DNA of 64,000 nt from the NCBI GenBank assembly GCA_903837785.1, contig CAILVY010000282.1, positions 1 to 64,000 of the forward strand, read 5' to 3'. Under the pieces are notes generated by a model. The model did no database searches. It was not told the origin of the DNA and saw nothing but the letters and a program-made list of their open reading frames with translations. Of this stretch, positions 1 to 9,941 are shown piece by piece. A program made the translations under genes and the position numbers. Origin of the DNA: Candidatus Hydrogenedentota bacterium. Lineage in GTDB: Bacteria; Hydrogenedentota; Hydrogenedentia; Hydrogenedentales; CAILVY01. The stretch's first letter is position 1, and each line of letters begins with the position of its first letter.

Positions 1-3000
1 ACCGCCAGGGGATTGTTGATCTCATGGGCGACCCCGCTGGCCATTACCCCGAGCGAAGTCAGGCGTGCCGCGGCCGCCATCTTCAGCCGCTGTTCGGCAA
101 TCGTGCGCTCATCTTGTTTGCGCTCGATGGCCGCGCCCAACGTGCTGGCCGCCGCCGACAATGCCTCGAGTTCCGCGGCCGACCACTGGCGATCCACCCA
201 ACAGTCGTCAAAACCGATGAAGCCCCACCAGGTGTCGCCGCAGAAGATCGGCACGGCTGCCATGGAAAGGACTCCCTGCGACTGCAGGAATTCGCGTTCA
301 GGTTCCGGCACGGATGCGGTCAGGCAAACCATCGTCTGTCCCGTTTCCAGCAGGCTTATCCAACGGCCGAAACGCTCATCCTGGCACGGAATGGACTGAA
401 GCCGCGGGTTGTCAATCTCCGCCGAGATCCCCGGTGCAGTCCATTCATAGCGCTGGCTGCTCAGCAGAAGGCCCTCCGCCGTCCGGTGGTTCCTGAAGAT
501 ATACGCCCGGCTGACCTGTGCCGCCTCGCCGAAACGCGCCAGCACATCGGCCACGTGCTCTTCCCAGGATTCCGCCTTGAGGAACTCCGTCGCCGCATAG
601 GCGACCGCATTCAGGATCGCCTCGCGCTTCACCAGCGCGTACTCGGCTTCCTTTCGGCCGGTGATATCCCGGCCGACCGCTTCCAGCCCGCCCAGCGTGC
701 CGTCGGCTTCGTACCACGGATATGCCAGGTGGGACATCCAGCCCCATTTCCCGTCCCGGCGCCGGTACCGCACGTCGCTGACTTGCTTTTGCCCCGTGCT
801 TAGTGCCCGTTTGGCATCCTCGAGCAGCCAGGCAAGATCCTGGGGATGGAACAACGGCCGGATGATCTCCACCGTTTTGCCCAGCGCCTGTTCCTCCGTG
901 AGACCGGTCAATTCCAGAAACGCGGGATTCACCAGCACGTACCGGATGTCCCGATCCACGCGCACGATGGGTTCCGGCGAGTTCTGTACGAAGGTGCGGT
1001 ACTTCTCCTCGCTCGCGCGCAACGCCTCTTCCGCGCGCTTCCGTTCCGTAATATCGCGCGACACGCCGAAGAACACATCACGATTGCCCCATTTCCCCCG
1101 AACCACGTGTGTCTCCACAGGAATCTCTTGTCCTGCCCGTGTCAGCATCGGGAGCACGCACTCCTGCCTGGTCCCTGCCAGCATGCCGGACAGGGTCTCA
1201 ATGACCACGTTTTGGAGTTCAGGCGGGTGCAACTCGGAAAGGCGCTTCTTCGTCAATTCCTCCAGCGTGTAGCCCAACCGAACGCAGGCGGTCTGATTCG
1301 CGCTGACGATCGTTCCCTCGAGGTCAACAATGAACAGCAAATCCTGGAGCGCGTTGAACAGCGTCTCGAAGTTCCTTCGGCTTTCCTTCTCGGCTTCTTG
1401 CGCGCGCACGCGCGCCAGAATGCCCCCGATACTCCAGGCGAGCGTCTCCAAAGCCTGCTGCACGTGCGGCGGCACCGCATCCTGAGTGAAGGATGCCAGA
1501 TTGAGCGAACCCACGCTGACGCCCTGATGCCGGATGGGAATCAGGGCCAGTGCGCGCATTTCCGCCGGCCACTCGTGGATATCGATGGACTTCTTCGCCT
1601 CGCGGCACGAGCCGTACCACGGTTGGCCGTTTGTCACCAGTGTCGCCTGGGAGGTGCCGGGGGCATAGGACAGCACATTCTCGATGAAGCGGGGAGGCAG
1701 ATTTACGTGATGTGCCAGTTTCAATTCCCCGCTGTGCTCGTCCAGCAGGTAGATTCCGCCGCCGCCAATGCCTTCGATCTGCAGCGCGGCGCCGAGAATG
1801 ATCTCGAGCGCCTCCCGCAATCCCCCGACCGCACTCAAGTGCGAAGTGGTTTCGAGCAGCAGTTGCATCAGGTCTTCGGTATGCTTGCGCTCCGTGATGT
1901 CGTCGGTATGCACCACCACGAGATCGGGCGGCGCGAACACGTAGGCCACCGCCAAGTAGCGCATCTCGCCGGTTCGCTGATAGAGGTATCGCATTTCGCG
2001 CCGGAGCGGGCGCCGGTGTTCATAGCACAGGCGCATCTCCGCTTGGATCTCGGGCATGTCGCGGTACATCTGCGTCATGCTCTTGCCGATGTAATCGGAA
2101 ACGTGCCCGTGGGTGATGGCGAAGGCGGCGTCGTTATAGTCCACCAGCGCAAAATCATCCCCCTTTCGCTGCCAGGTGTACGTCGGAACGGGGATGCTCT
2201 TGTACTCCGCCCGGAAACGCTCTTCGCTGTGCTTCAGCGCTTCCTGGGCGCGCTTCGCCTCCGTGATGTCGATGCCCGTCCCCAGATGGGCCAATTGCCC
2301 GTCGAATTCTATCGTGCAGGCCGCGAAATCCATCCAGCGCTCTTCGCCGCCTTTCCGCACGATCTTCACCTGATAGTGCGGGGGCACGGGTTCCCCCTTC
2401 GTCCGGGCCTGCGCCCGATTCCGCACCTGCTCCCGGAAATCGGGGTGCATGAAGTCCAGGAAACTCATCGAGAGCAGCTCGTCCTGCGAGTAGCCGGTGA
2501 CCAGGGCGGCCGCAGGATTTGCGTAGAGCGTCTGATGGCCCCGGTAAATCACCAGCGCCGCCGTCGTGCTCTCCGCCCACATGCGGAATTTCGCCTCGCT
2601 CGCGCGCAGGGTTTCTTCGGCCTTCTTCCGTTCCGTCACGTCGATTTGCGTGCCTGCGAGGCGCAACGGCTTTCCGTTCGCGTCGCGCGCTATGATTCGG
2701 CCCGTGCTCAGGAGCCAGCGCCATTCGCCGGTCGAGGTCCGGGCCCGGTATTCGGCCTCGTAACTCGCACTCCCGCCGGAGAGATGAGCCTGGATGCGGC
2801 GCAGCATTTCCGGCACGTCGTCGGGATGCAGCAGGCCCAACAGGTTCTTGAAGGTGGAGGGCTTTGTGCTGGGCTCCAATGGAAAGGTTTCGGCAATCCA
2901 GGCGCCGCGTTCCACCTCATCCGTGGCCAGGTTCCAGTCCCAGAGCCCCACACGGGACGCGTCCAGGACCAGGTCCAGACGCTGACGGGTTTCCTGCAGA

Positions 3001-3578
3001 GAGGCCCGAGAATGAAAGGAGGCCAGCACGCGCCCGGCGTGTTCCGCCATCAGGAGCAGTGCATGCTTGGATTCCTCCGTGAAATGATTCGCCGCGGGAT
3101 GGCTGACGTTGAGCACGCCGAGCACTTTTCCGGAGGAGGTCACCGGGAAACACAACAGCGAACCGACGGTCACCTGCTGTGCGAGCGGAGGCACGAAACG
3201 AGTATCCGTGCGGACATCATCCACGAACACCGCCTCGCCGGTCTGTGCCACATGGCCTGCGATGCCTTCGCCCAGCTGGAAACGTACGGGCGCCGCCTCC
3301 GCCAGGGCCTGGCTGTCGAAGGGACTGGCTCCTGCCCGCAACTGGAGATGAGTCTCCGTAACGTCCAGCAGCATGATGGAACACTGCTCGCCGGGAATCA
3401 CGGGCGCCAGCGCCGTCACCAGATTCCGGCACAGTTCGTCCAAATCGCCGGCGGCTTCAGCCAGTTCGTCGAAGCGGCGCAGCAGGGAAAGCTGAGTCAC
3501 AAGATGCTCGTAACGGGTGGTCGCGTCCTGCAATGCCCGTTCAAGCGCGGCTGTCTTCCCTGTGCCCTGTCCCTTCAT
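1..3578 (-). CDS. Multi-PAS/GAF sensor histidine kinase (partial, continues past left edge)
   Basis: Own translation of the reverse strand from ATG at 3578: MKGQGTGKTAALERALQDATTRYEHLVTQLSLL..., N-terminal GAF, several PAS/PAC units each ending in 'D(I/V)TERK', later GAF domains, ending near position 1 with the HisKA-like 'LTSLGVMASGVAHEINNPLA'. Absent from the ORF track because no stop lies inside the window. Confidence 0.9.
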   Translation of the reverse strand, partial: MKGQGTGKTAALERALQDATTRYEHLVTQLSLLRRFDELAEAAGDLDELCRNLVTALAPVIPGEQCSIMLLDVTETHLQLRAGASPFDSQALAEAAPVRFQLGEGIAGHVAQTGEAVFVDDVRTDTRFVPPLAQQVTVGSLLCFPVTSSGKVLGVLNVSHPAANHFTEESKHALLLMAEHAGRVLASFHSRASLQETRQRLDLVLDASRVGLWDWNLATDEVERGAWIAETFPLEPSTKPSTFKNLLGLLHPDDVPEMLRRIQAHLSGGSASYEAEYRARTSTGEWRWLLSTGRIIARDANGKPLRLAGTQIDVTERKKAEETLRASEAKFRMWAESTTAALVIYRGHQTLYANPAAALVTGYSQDELLSMSFLDFMHPDFREQVRNRAQARTKGEPVPPHYQVKIVRKGGEERWMDFAACTIEFDGQLAHLGTGIDITEAKRAQEALKHSEERFRAEYKSIPVPTYTWQRKGDDFALVDYNDAAFAITHGHVSDYIGKSMTQMYRDMPEIQAEMRLCYEHRRPLRREMRYLYQRTGEMRYLAVAYVFAPPDLVVVHTDDITERKHTEDLMQLLLETTSHLSAVGGLREALEIILGAALQIEGIGGGGIYLLDEHSGELKLAHHVNLPPRFIENVLSYAPGTSQATLVTNGQPWYGSCREAKKSIDIHEWPAEMRALALIPIRHQGVSVGSLNLASFTQDAVPPHVQQALETLAWSIGGILARVRAQEAEKESRRNFETLFNALQDLLFIVDLEGTIVSANQTACVRLGYTLEELTKKRLSELHPPELQNVVIETLSGMLAGTRQECVLPMLTRAGQEIPVETHVVRGKWGNRDVFFGVSRDITERKRAEEALRASEEKYRTFVQNSPEPIVRVDRDIRYVLVNPAFLELTGLTEEQALGKTVEIIRPLFHPQDLAWLLEDAKRALSTGQKQVSDVRYRRRDGKWGWMSHLAYPWYEADGTLGGLEAVGRDITGRKEAEYALVKREAILNAVAYAATEFLKAESWEEHVADVLARFGEAAQVSRAYIFRNHRTAEGLLLSSQRYEWTAPGISAEIDNPRLQSIPCQDERFGRWISLLETGQTMVCLTASVPEPEREFLQSQGVLSMAAVPIFCGDTWWGFIGFDDCWVDRQWSAAELEALSAAASTLGAAIERKQDERTIAEQRLKMAAAARLTSLGVMASGVAHEINNPLA

Positions 3579-3611
3579 CTCATCGGTTCCCCTGCCTCGA
3601 AGACGGTCCCT

Positions 3612-4499
3612 TTACGGATTGCGGAGTGTCTCCAGAAACTGCTTCGCTTCGTCTTCGTACCCGCTCAAATGCGCTATGCCGTCCGCGATTCGCGCCTGCG
3701 TCAGGCCCAGGCGTTCCCCTGCAGTCCCGGGGAATTCCACGGGTGCGTAATCGGCCGCCAGGCCGAATTGTGCTGCCCGGGCAATATCGCTCGCCAGTTC
3801 CACAATAGCCACTTCCCGCCAATGGCACCCCTGATACACCTCCGATCGGCCCTGAAACCCCAGCGCATCACTGATATTCGCGGGCAGCGACCATTTCTTC
3901 GCCATCCACCAACTGGCGTCGGCGTGGGTCATCCCAATCATACCAGATTCCACACGCTGCATGTTCTGGCAGGTCTCCCGGGCGCACGCCACCACCCGCA
4001 CGTACTCTTCCTTCAAGGCCAGAGCCAGAAAGTACTTGCCGACATCGTGCAGCAGTCCGGCCGTGAAACAGCTTCCCGCCGATTCCACGCCCGAAACCTC
4101 CGCCGCCAGCCACTGTGCCGCCTTGCCTGAACCCAGGGAATGGAGCCAGAACTCTTCCGGATCCAGTGCGAGCGGTTGATGCCGCCCCAACGCGTCGAAT
4201 ACCGACATCGCCAGCGCCAGCATCCGGACCGTGTCAAAACCCACGACCACCACCGCGCGGCGAACCGTGTCCACTTTGTGGCGCAGGCCGAAGAACGCCG
4301 AATTCGCCAGGCGCAAGATGCGCGCGGACATGGCCACGTCCCGCTCGACGAGCGCCGTCACGTCCTCGGCAGAGGTGTCTTCATCCTGTACGCACTCGAG
4401 CAGTTGATGCATTACTGCCGGCAGCGTCGGGAGACTTTCGATCTCCATCAGCTTCCGCGCCACCTCGCGGTCTATGGGGGGTAACGTTTCCAATGGCAT
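3612..4499 (-). CDS. HDOD domain-containing protein
   Basis: ORF with 'LPTLPAVMHQLLECVQDEDTSAEDVTALVERDVAMSARILRLANSAFFG', typical of HDOD. Start placed at MPLETLPPIDRE (4499) rather than the ORF-track start at 4613. Confidence 0.88.
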   Translation of the reverse strand: MPLETLPPIDREVARKLMEIESLPTLPAVMHQLLECVQDEDTSAEDVTALVERDVAMSARILRLANSAFFGLRHKVDTVRRAVVVVGFDTVRMLALAMSVFDALGRHQPLALDPEEFWLHSLGSGKAAQWLAAEVSGVESAGSCFTAGLLHDVGKYFLALALKEEYVRVVACARETCQNMQRVESGMIGMTHADASWWMAKKWSLPANISDALGFQGRSEVYQGCHWREVAIVELASDIARAAQFGLAADYAPVEFPGTAGERLGLTQARIADGIAHLSGYEDEAKQFLETLRNP

Positions 4500-4643
4500 T
4501 GTTTTCCTCTGCGTACCCGAGATTGCCCCCAGAACGCCGGTAGTATGAAGGGTACGGGATGGCGATTCCAAGTTTTCCCTGGCGTTGTTTTTGACGCGGC
4601 CGCCGTTTATCATTAGCGTCGCTCAACGCGGAGGAGATTCCCC

Positions 4644-5798
4644 ATGAACGATCGCGAACGCGCCATGGCGGTGCTTAATTATCAATCCTACGACCGCCTG
4701 CCGGTCGTCCATTTCGGTTTCTGGGACCAGACCCTCGAGAAGTGGGCCGCCGAAGGCCACCTCACGGAAGAGGAAGCCAGGGAATGGAAAGACGGGAACA
4801 CAATGGACGCGGTGGTCAGCCGGAAACTCGGCTTTGATTTCAACTGGTATTCCTGCGTCATGCCCAACACTCATCTCCTGCCCGCCTTCGAGCGCCGCGA
4901 ACTGGAGGAACTGCCCGATGGCTCGAAGAAAGTGATGAACGACGAGGGCGTGGTGGTTCTCGAGAAACCGGGCGCCACCTCGATTCCCGCCGAGATCGAA
5001 CACACGTTGAAGACCCGGAAGGACTGGGAAGAACAGTATCTGCCGCGCTTGCAGTTCTCCGAGGAACGCATCAATGCGGCCATGGTTCGGGCCAACGACA
5101 AGATGATCCGCTTCGACGAAGGCGGCCGCGAATTCCTCCAGCAAGGCGAGCGCGACTATACGCTCGGCCTCCACTGCGGCAGCCTCTTCGGCCGCGCCCG
5201 CAATATCCTGGGCGTCGTCGGCGCCAGTTACCTCTTCGCCGAGGACCCGGATCTTTTCGATGAGATTATCAACGTTTACGGCGATCTCTGCTATCAGTGC
5301 ACGAAGCGCCTGCTCGAAAGCGGCGCCAGGTTCGACTTCGCGCACTTCTGGGAAGACATCTGCTTCAAGAACGGCCCCCTCATCATTCCCTCCGTCTTTG
5401 ACGAGAAGGTCGGCCCGCACTATCAGCGCATCACCGGACTCTGCCAGAGCTACGGCCTCAACATATGTTCGCTCGATTGCGACGGCTGGATCGATGCCCT
5501 CATCCCCACGTGGTTCAACAACGGCGTCAATACGATGTTTCCCATCGAGGTCGGCACCTGGAATGCCAGCATCGCCCCCTGGCGCGCGCAGTTTGGAACG
5601 GGCATGCTGGGCGTGGGGGGGATGAACAAAGTCGTCTTCGCCCATGACTTCGCCGCCATCGACGCCGAAGTTGAGCGCCTCAAGCCCCTCGTGGATCTCG
5701 GCGGTTTCATCCCCTGCCCCGATCACCGCATCGCCCCCGACGGCAAGTGGGACAACGTCCGCTACTACTGCGACCGCATGCGTCAAACCTTCGGCTGA
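4644..5798 (+). CDS. Uroporphyrinogen decarboxylase (URO-D) family protein, probably methyltransferase-like
   Basis: N-terminus MNDRERAMAVLNYQSYDRLPVVHFGFWDQTLEKW; 'FAHFWEDICFKNGPLIIPSVFDEKVGPHYQRI' is characteristic of URO-D-like families. Confidence 0.85.
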   Translation: MNDRERAMAVLNYQSYDRLPVVHFGFWDQTLEKWAAEGHLTEEEAREWKDGNTMDAVVSRKLGFDFNWYSCVMPNTHLLPAFERRELEELPDGSKKVMNDEGVVVLEKPGATSIPAEIEHTLKTRKDWEEQYLPRLQFSEERINAAMVRANDKMIRFDEGGREFLQQGERDYTLGLHCGSLFGRARNILGVVGASYLFAEDPDLFDEIINVYGDLCYQCTKRLLESGARFDFAHFWEDICFKNGPLIIPSVFDEKVGPHYQRITGLCQSYGLNICSLDCDGWIDALIPTWFNNGVNTMFPIEVGTWNASIAPWRAQFGTGMLGVGGMNKVVFAHDFAAIDAEVERLKPLVDLGGFIPCPDHRIAPDGKWDNVRYYCDRMRQTFG

Positions 5799-5892
5799 GC
5801 CCGGGAGCCCGTCCATAGTGCCCATTTCGTCCGTAAGGTCCATGGGGCCGGCGGAGAACACAAGGCAGCATTTGACGCCGGACAGGAAAGAC

Positions 5893-6888
5893 ATGCCGAT
5901 GGGTCTCAAAGCAAAACTGGAAAAGATGCTTCGCGGCGATACTATCGAGGTTCCCCCGCGCTTCGAAAGTGAATTTGCCCCGGAAACGCTGGAACGCTGG
6001 CGTGCGGAGGGACATCTCGGCCAACGGACACCGGAAGCGGCTTTTGGATTGCTGCGCACGTTCGAAATTGAACTGCCGTGGCGGCGGCTCCCGGAAGAGA
6101 GTGTCCCGCTGACACATGCGGCGGCCCTCGAAGCCCTGCGCAGGGCCTATGACCCGGAACATCCCGGGCGCTTTCCCGAAGGCTGGCAAGCGGCCGCCGA
6201 GGCCGCCCGTGCGCGCGGCGAGGTGCCCTATGTCGCGCCGTGGAATGAAGGGTTCTTCCAGATTCTCGGCGTCTCGAACGGCGCGTCGCTCGATGCGTCG
6301 CTCACCGCCCTTCGTGAAGCACCCGAACTCGCCGAAGCGGCGATGTCCCACTACGCGGCGTTTATCGAATCGATGTTGGACCGCGTCCTGCCCGCGCTCG
6401 CTCCGGATTTCGTCCTGCTCTACGAACCCATCGCCTCCAATCATGGCGCGGTGATTGGCCCGGATGAATATCGTCATTTCGCAGGGCCGGCCTTGAGGCG
6501 GGTCAACGATTGCCTGGAACGTCACGGCGTTCGGTTTCGCGTCCTGTGGTCCACCGGCGCCGTCCAGGACTTCTTTCCCGTCTGGCTTGATGCGGGTGTG
6601 ACGGCGTTCAATATCGAAGAAGGGCCGCAGTCAGGAATCACATACGCCGGGCTCCGAAAGGCCTATGGGAAGGGCCTCTGCCTGCTTGGAGGCATCGATT
6701 GGCGCGCAGTCGCCCAGGGCTCCGCGGCCATCGAAGCCGTACTCAACAACGAGGTCCGCCCCCTGCTCGAAGAGGGCCGGTACATTCCGCACCTCAACGA
6801 CTCCGTCCGTGCCTATCTGCCCTACGCAGACTTCGCCTGTTACCGCCAACGCCTGGATGCCCTGCTCGGCGAAATCTTCCCCCAATAA
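5893..6888 (+). CDS. URO-D family protein, second tandem paralogue
   Basis: Start at MPMGLKAKLEKMLRGDTIEVPPRFESEF; 'FVLLYEPIASNHGAVIGPDEYRHFAGPALRRVNDCLERHGVRFRVLWSTGAVQDFFPVWLDAGVTAFNIEE' is URO-D-like. Confidence 0.8.
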   Translation: MPMGLKAKLEKMLRGDTIEVPPRFESEFAPETLERWRAEGHLGQRTPEAAFGLLRTFEIELPWRRLPEESVPLTHAAALEALRRAYDPEHPGRFPEGWQAAAEAARARGEVPYVAPWNEGFFQILGVSNGASLDASLTALREAPELAEAAMSHYAAFIESMLDRVLPALAPDFVLLYEPIASNHGAVIGPDEYRHFAGPALRRVNDCLERHGVRFRVLWSTGAVQDFFPVWLDAGVTAFNIEEGPQSGITYAGLRKAYGKGLCLLGGIDWRAVAQGSAAIEAVLNNEVRPLLEEGRYIPHLNDSVRAYLPYADFACYRQRLDALLGEIFPQ

Positions 6889-6970
6889 CCCATCCATGCA
6901 CGCTTCTCCTGTTTGCCTTCCGGTCTGCCGCCAAGTACGATAGTCCACATCAGGTTGGAGGAGAATTCTG

Positions 6971-8212
6971 ATGAGCACTTCGATACCCCGGCGCGCATTT
7001 CTCGAACTGGCGGCGGCAGGCGCGGTCGCGTTGAACGCGCGCACGGCGATGGGACAAGACGGCAGCACGAAGGAGGGTGGTCCCGTGGCGAAATGCCGAT
7101 ACTGGATGCACGGATTCGGCGGAACCGATCCCAAGGCAATGGCCGCGGCCTACAAACAGGCGGGCTTTGACGTGATCGTGGCGGGCGGCGAACCCACGAT
7201 TGCGGCCATACGCGAGAATGGCATGGAGGCGTGGCTCTGCGGCGGCGCCTTCGGCGTGGGACAGGACGAAACCGCGGCGCAGGCCGTGGACATCAACGGC
7301 GAACACCGCATCTGGTTCGGATCGGGCTGCCCCAACAATCCGGCAATCCGGGAGCGCAGCCTGAAATCCTACACGGACATGGCCGCCACAAAAGGTATCC
7401 AGGGCATTCTGGTTGACGGGTGCCGCTTTGCATCCCCGGCCTCGGGATTGAATGCCTATTTCACATGTTTCTGCGAGACGTGCGCGGCGAAAGCCGCGAA
7501 ACTCGGTTTCGACTTTTCCCGAATGAAGCAGGATGTGAAAGCACTTTACAGTCTGCTTTCGGCGAAAGGCGAATCGAGCAAACGCGCCGCTGTCTGGCTG
7601 CATGCCCCCGCCGGCATCACCGAGTTCCTTACACAGTACCCCGGCGTTCTTGAATGGCTCCGCTTCCGGCGGACCTGTGTCACGGAACACTTCCGCAGCC
7701 TCAGCGAGATTATCCATGGCGCCAAGCTGCGCATGGGCGTGTACATCTTCACCCCGTCCCTCGCGCCGCTCGTCGGACAGTCCTATGTCGACCTCGCGGA
7801 GTTCATGGATGTCTTCGCGCCCATGATTTACCGCAATTATCCGGACAAGCCCGGCGAAGCCTGTTTGAATTGGGAACTCACAAACATCCCCGAGGAAATC
7901 GGTTTCTCCGGCGCGCCGAACGAAGCGGCCGTCATGACGCTTGTGCTGAACTGGCTGGGCCTTGATGAAGCCGTGCCGCAGCGGAAGATCGAGGAGATTC
8001 GCGCGGCGCTGCCGCCGCAGGCCATCGGCCACGAAACCCAAATGGCCCGCGCGGTGATCGGCCCGGACAAGGAGCTTGCGCCCATCATCTACATTGACGA
8101 CCCGCGCATGGCCGAGAGCGCCGAACAAGTGCGCACGAACGGCGCCAACGGTGTCAACTTCTTCGTGTACAAGGACGCCTGGGCCGAGATGACGCGTCCC
8201 GCCATGAAGTAG
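6971..8212 (+). CDS. Tat-exported hypothetical protein, TIM-barrel/glycosidase-like
   Basis: N-terminus MSTSIPRRAFLELAAAGAVALNARTAMGQ (twin-arginine signal); 'WLCGGAFGVGQDE...GILVDGCRFASPASGLNAYFTCFCETCAAK' resembles uncharacterised glycosidase-like proteins. Confidence 0.7.
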   Translation: MSTSIPRRAFLELAAAGAVALNARTAMGQDGSTKEGGPVAKCRYWMHGFGGTDPKAMAAAYKQAGFDVIVAGGEPTIAAIRENGMEAWLCGGAFGVGQDETAAQAVDINGEHRIWFGSGCPNNPAIRERSLKSYTDMAATKGIQGILVDGCRFASPASGLNAYFTCFCETCAAKAAKLGFDFSRMKQDVKALYSLLSAKGESSKRAAVWLHAPAGITEFLTQYPGVLEWLRFRRTCVTEHFRSLSEIIHGAKLRMGVYIFTPSLAPLVGQSYVDLAEFMDVFAPMIYRNYPDKPGEACLNWELTNIPEEIGFSGAPNEAAVMTLVLNWLGLDEAVPQRKIEEIRAALPPQAIGHETQMARAVIGPDKELAPIIYIDDPRMAESAEQVRTNGANGVNFFVYKDAWAEMTRPAMK

Positions 8213-8237
8213 GGTGCGCGGCACACAACAACGCTCC

Positions 8238-8259
8238 GGTTGGACTTGTCTGTCCAATC
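8238..8259. terminator. Hairpin between convergent genes
   Basis: GGTTGGAC / GTCCAATC arms with one G-U pair, 6-nt loop; no T-tract. Confidence 0.3.
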
Positions 8260-8287
8260 CCTAAGGACTGAGCGCCGCGCCTTCTAC

Positions 8288-9541
8288 TCAGAACTTGTAG
8301 CTGTAGCCGATCGCGAAAGAGTTGCCGTCGGAACTGATTTCGCTGCCGCGCCCGAGGCGGGAGAGCAGATCGCCCCGGCCGGTGTCCTTGATCGTCTTCT
8401 TGATCCCGTGCACCCACACGAAATGGGCCTCATGATGCTCGTTGAGGGCGTAGGTGCATCCGAGCGTGATGTGGTCCTCGCAAGTGACCGGAACCAGCGT
8501 GCTCAGGAAGACGTGGTCTTCGTCAATGGGCGTCGTTGCATGCGCGAAGCCCGTCATCAGCCGCCAGTGTTTGTTCACAGTCCATTCCGCGCCCGCTTTC
8601 ACCGCGTACTGATCGTGCCAGTTGAACCCGCCCTTCATCAGCTTGTTCCCGTAATTGGGCACGCCCTTCCAGTTCAGGTATTTGAAATCCAGCGTAAGCT
8701 CGAGCGGCTTCCAGGGCTTGAAGCCCATGCCCGCCTGCACAATCTGCGGCGTATCCAGCGAGTACTTCAGCAGGTCCTTGTACTTGTCCATCTTCTGCGT
8801 GTAGTGGCGCGACATGTAGCTCGCGCCCACCGAGAAGCGTTCCCACGCCTTGTACACGCCCAGGCCGTAGCCGATGCCGTAGGCCTCGTCCCATTCGTTG
8901 TCGCCGCGCGTTGGCCGGAACTTCAGCGTAATGTGGTCCGTGCGGAAGCGCGAGACCGACGTGTGCAGGCTTGCGCCCACCCCGATGCCGTAGGGCAACT
9001 CATAGGCATAGGAAAGGACCAGCCGGAAATGCTGATACATGAGCTTCCGGTCGTCGTTGTTCTGGAAGAGCCGGGACACGATGTTCCGGGAATGTTCGTA
9101 CTCGACCCCCGTCCCGCTCGGCACATATAACCCGCCGCCTATCCTCCCGTACTCTTCGAGACTGTAGATCATCCCGCCCGACAGCACGTTGAACATCCCG
9201 CCCGCCTCGAGCGTCCCGTCCAGACGGTTCCCAATCAGGCCGCGCGGCTTGGCCTCCACTTTCGGAAACACGTTGAAGAGCGTCAGGTCCACCCGGCTGT
9301 CCAGCCCGATCATGCTGCCCGGATTCAGATACGACCAGTAGGCGCTCCGCGGACTTGCCACCCCGCTGCCGGCCCGGCCAAGCTGCTGGGCATCGTTGCC
9401 GAAGAGAAAGACGCCTTCGTTGGCCTGTCCAATCCCCGAAATTGTCAGGAATATAAGCAGCGCCACGGGCCAGGGCCGCATGGCGCTGAAAAGGAACGCT
9501 CGGGCAACCAGGGGTAGTCTCAGGATGGCGTGTTTATTCAT
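8288..9541 (-). CDS. Outer-membrane beta-barrel protein, FadL/OMPP1/TodX type
   Basis: Signal peptide followed by 'NDAQQLGRAGSGVASPRSAYWSYLNPGSMIGLDSRVDLTLFNVFPKVEAK'; C-terminus ends in the aromatic residue '...FAIGYSYKF'. Confidence 0.75.
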   Translation of the reverse strand: MNKHAILRLPLVARAFLFSAMRPWPVALLIFLTISGIGQANEGVFLFGNDAQQLGRAGSGVASPRSAYWSYLNPGSMIGLDSRVDLTLFNVFPKVEAKPRGLIGNRLDGTLEAGGMFNVLSGGMIYSLEEYGRIGGGLYVPSGTGVEYEHSRNIVSRLFQNNDDRKLMYQHFRLVLSYAYELPYGIGVGASLHTSVSRFRTDHITLKFRPTRGDNEWDEAYGIGYGLGVYKAWERFSVGASYMSRHYTQKMDKYKDLLKYSLDTPQIVQAGMGFKPWKPLELTLDFKYLNWKGVPNYGNKLMKGGFNWHDQYAVKAGAEWTVNKHWRLMTGFAHATTPIDEDHVFLSTLVPVTCEDHITLGCTYALNEHHEAHFVWVHGIKKTIKDTGRGDLLSRLGRGSEISSDGNSFAIGYSYKF

Positions 9542-9941
9542 TTTATTCTAATTCCTGTCTCTCTCTGCTGCATAGACGGTCAAAAATACATGGAAAGGCA
9601 GATGATAGCAGAAATCCTATGGTGATTCCAACGGAAACAATAAAACCGCTCTTTCCGGGAAAAGCAGGGTGTGAACAGAAGTGAAGAGCCAACGCAACAC
9701 CCCAATTCGGTCTTAGGTGCATGTGCGGCGCACGAAGGATTACCCGTCTTGGCAAGATGCGGTGCCGGAGTGTCACAACGCTGTCTAGGCAGAGTGGGCC
9801 TTCCGAGGTTTTCGGGCGTGAACGGGGAGGGACTTATCGCTGTAGTCTCGAGCGACGGCCCGAACGGACGCCCGCCGAGAGCGCTGGTCGCGCGACAGCC
9901 GGGCTGTGCTACAATCGCGGGCGTTGTCCGTGGAGTGGATC

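Noticed and set aside
846-4130. 1094-aa plus-strand ORF
   Set aside because: Antisense shadow of the PAS/GAF histidine kinase and the HDOD gene; no domain-like sequence, and the reverse strand gives clear motifs.
9542-9941. Possible tRNA or small RNA in the long intergenic region before the MBOAT gene
   Set aside because: No acceptor/T-arm pattern could be traced; only a weak TTTCC/GGAAA palindrome was seen.
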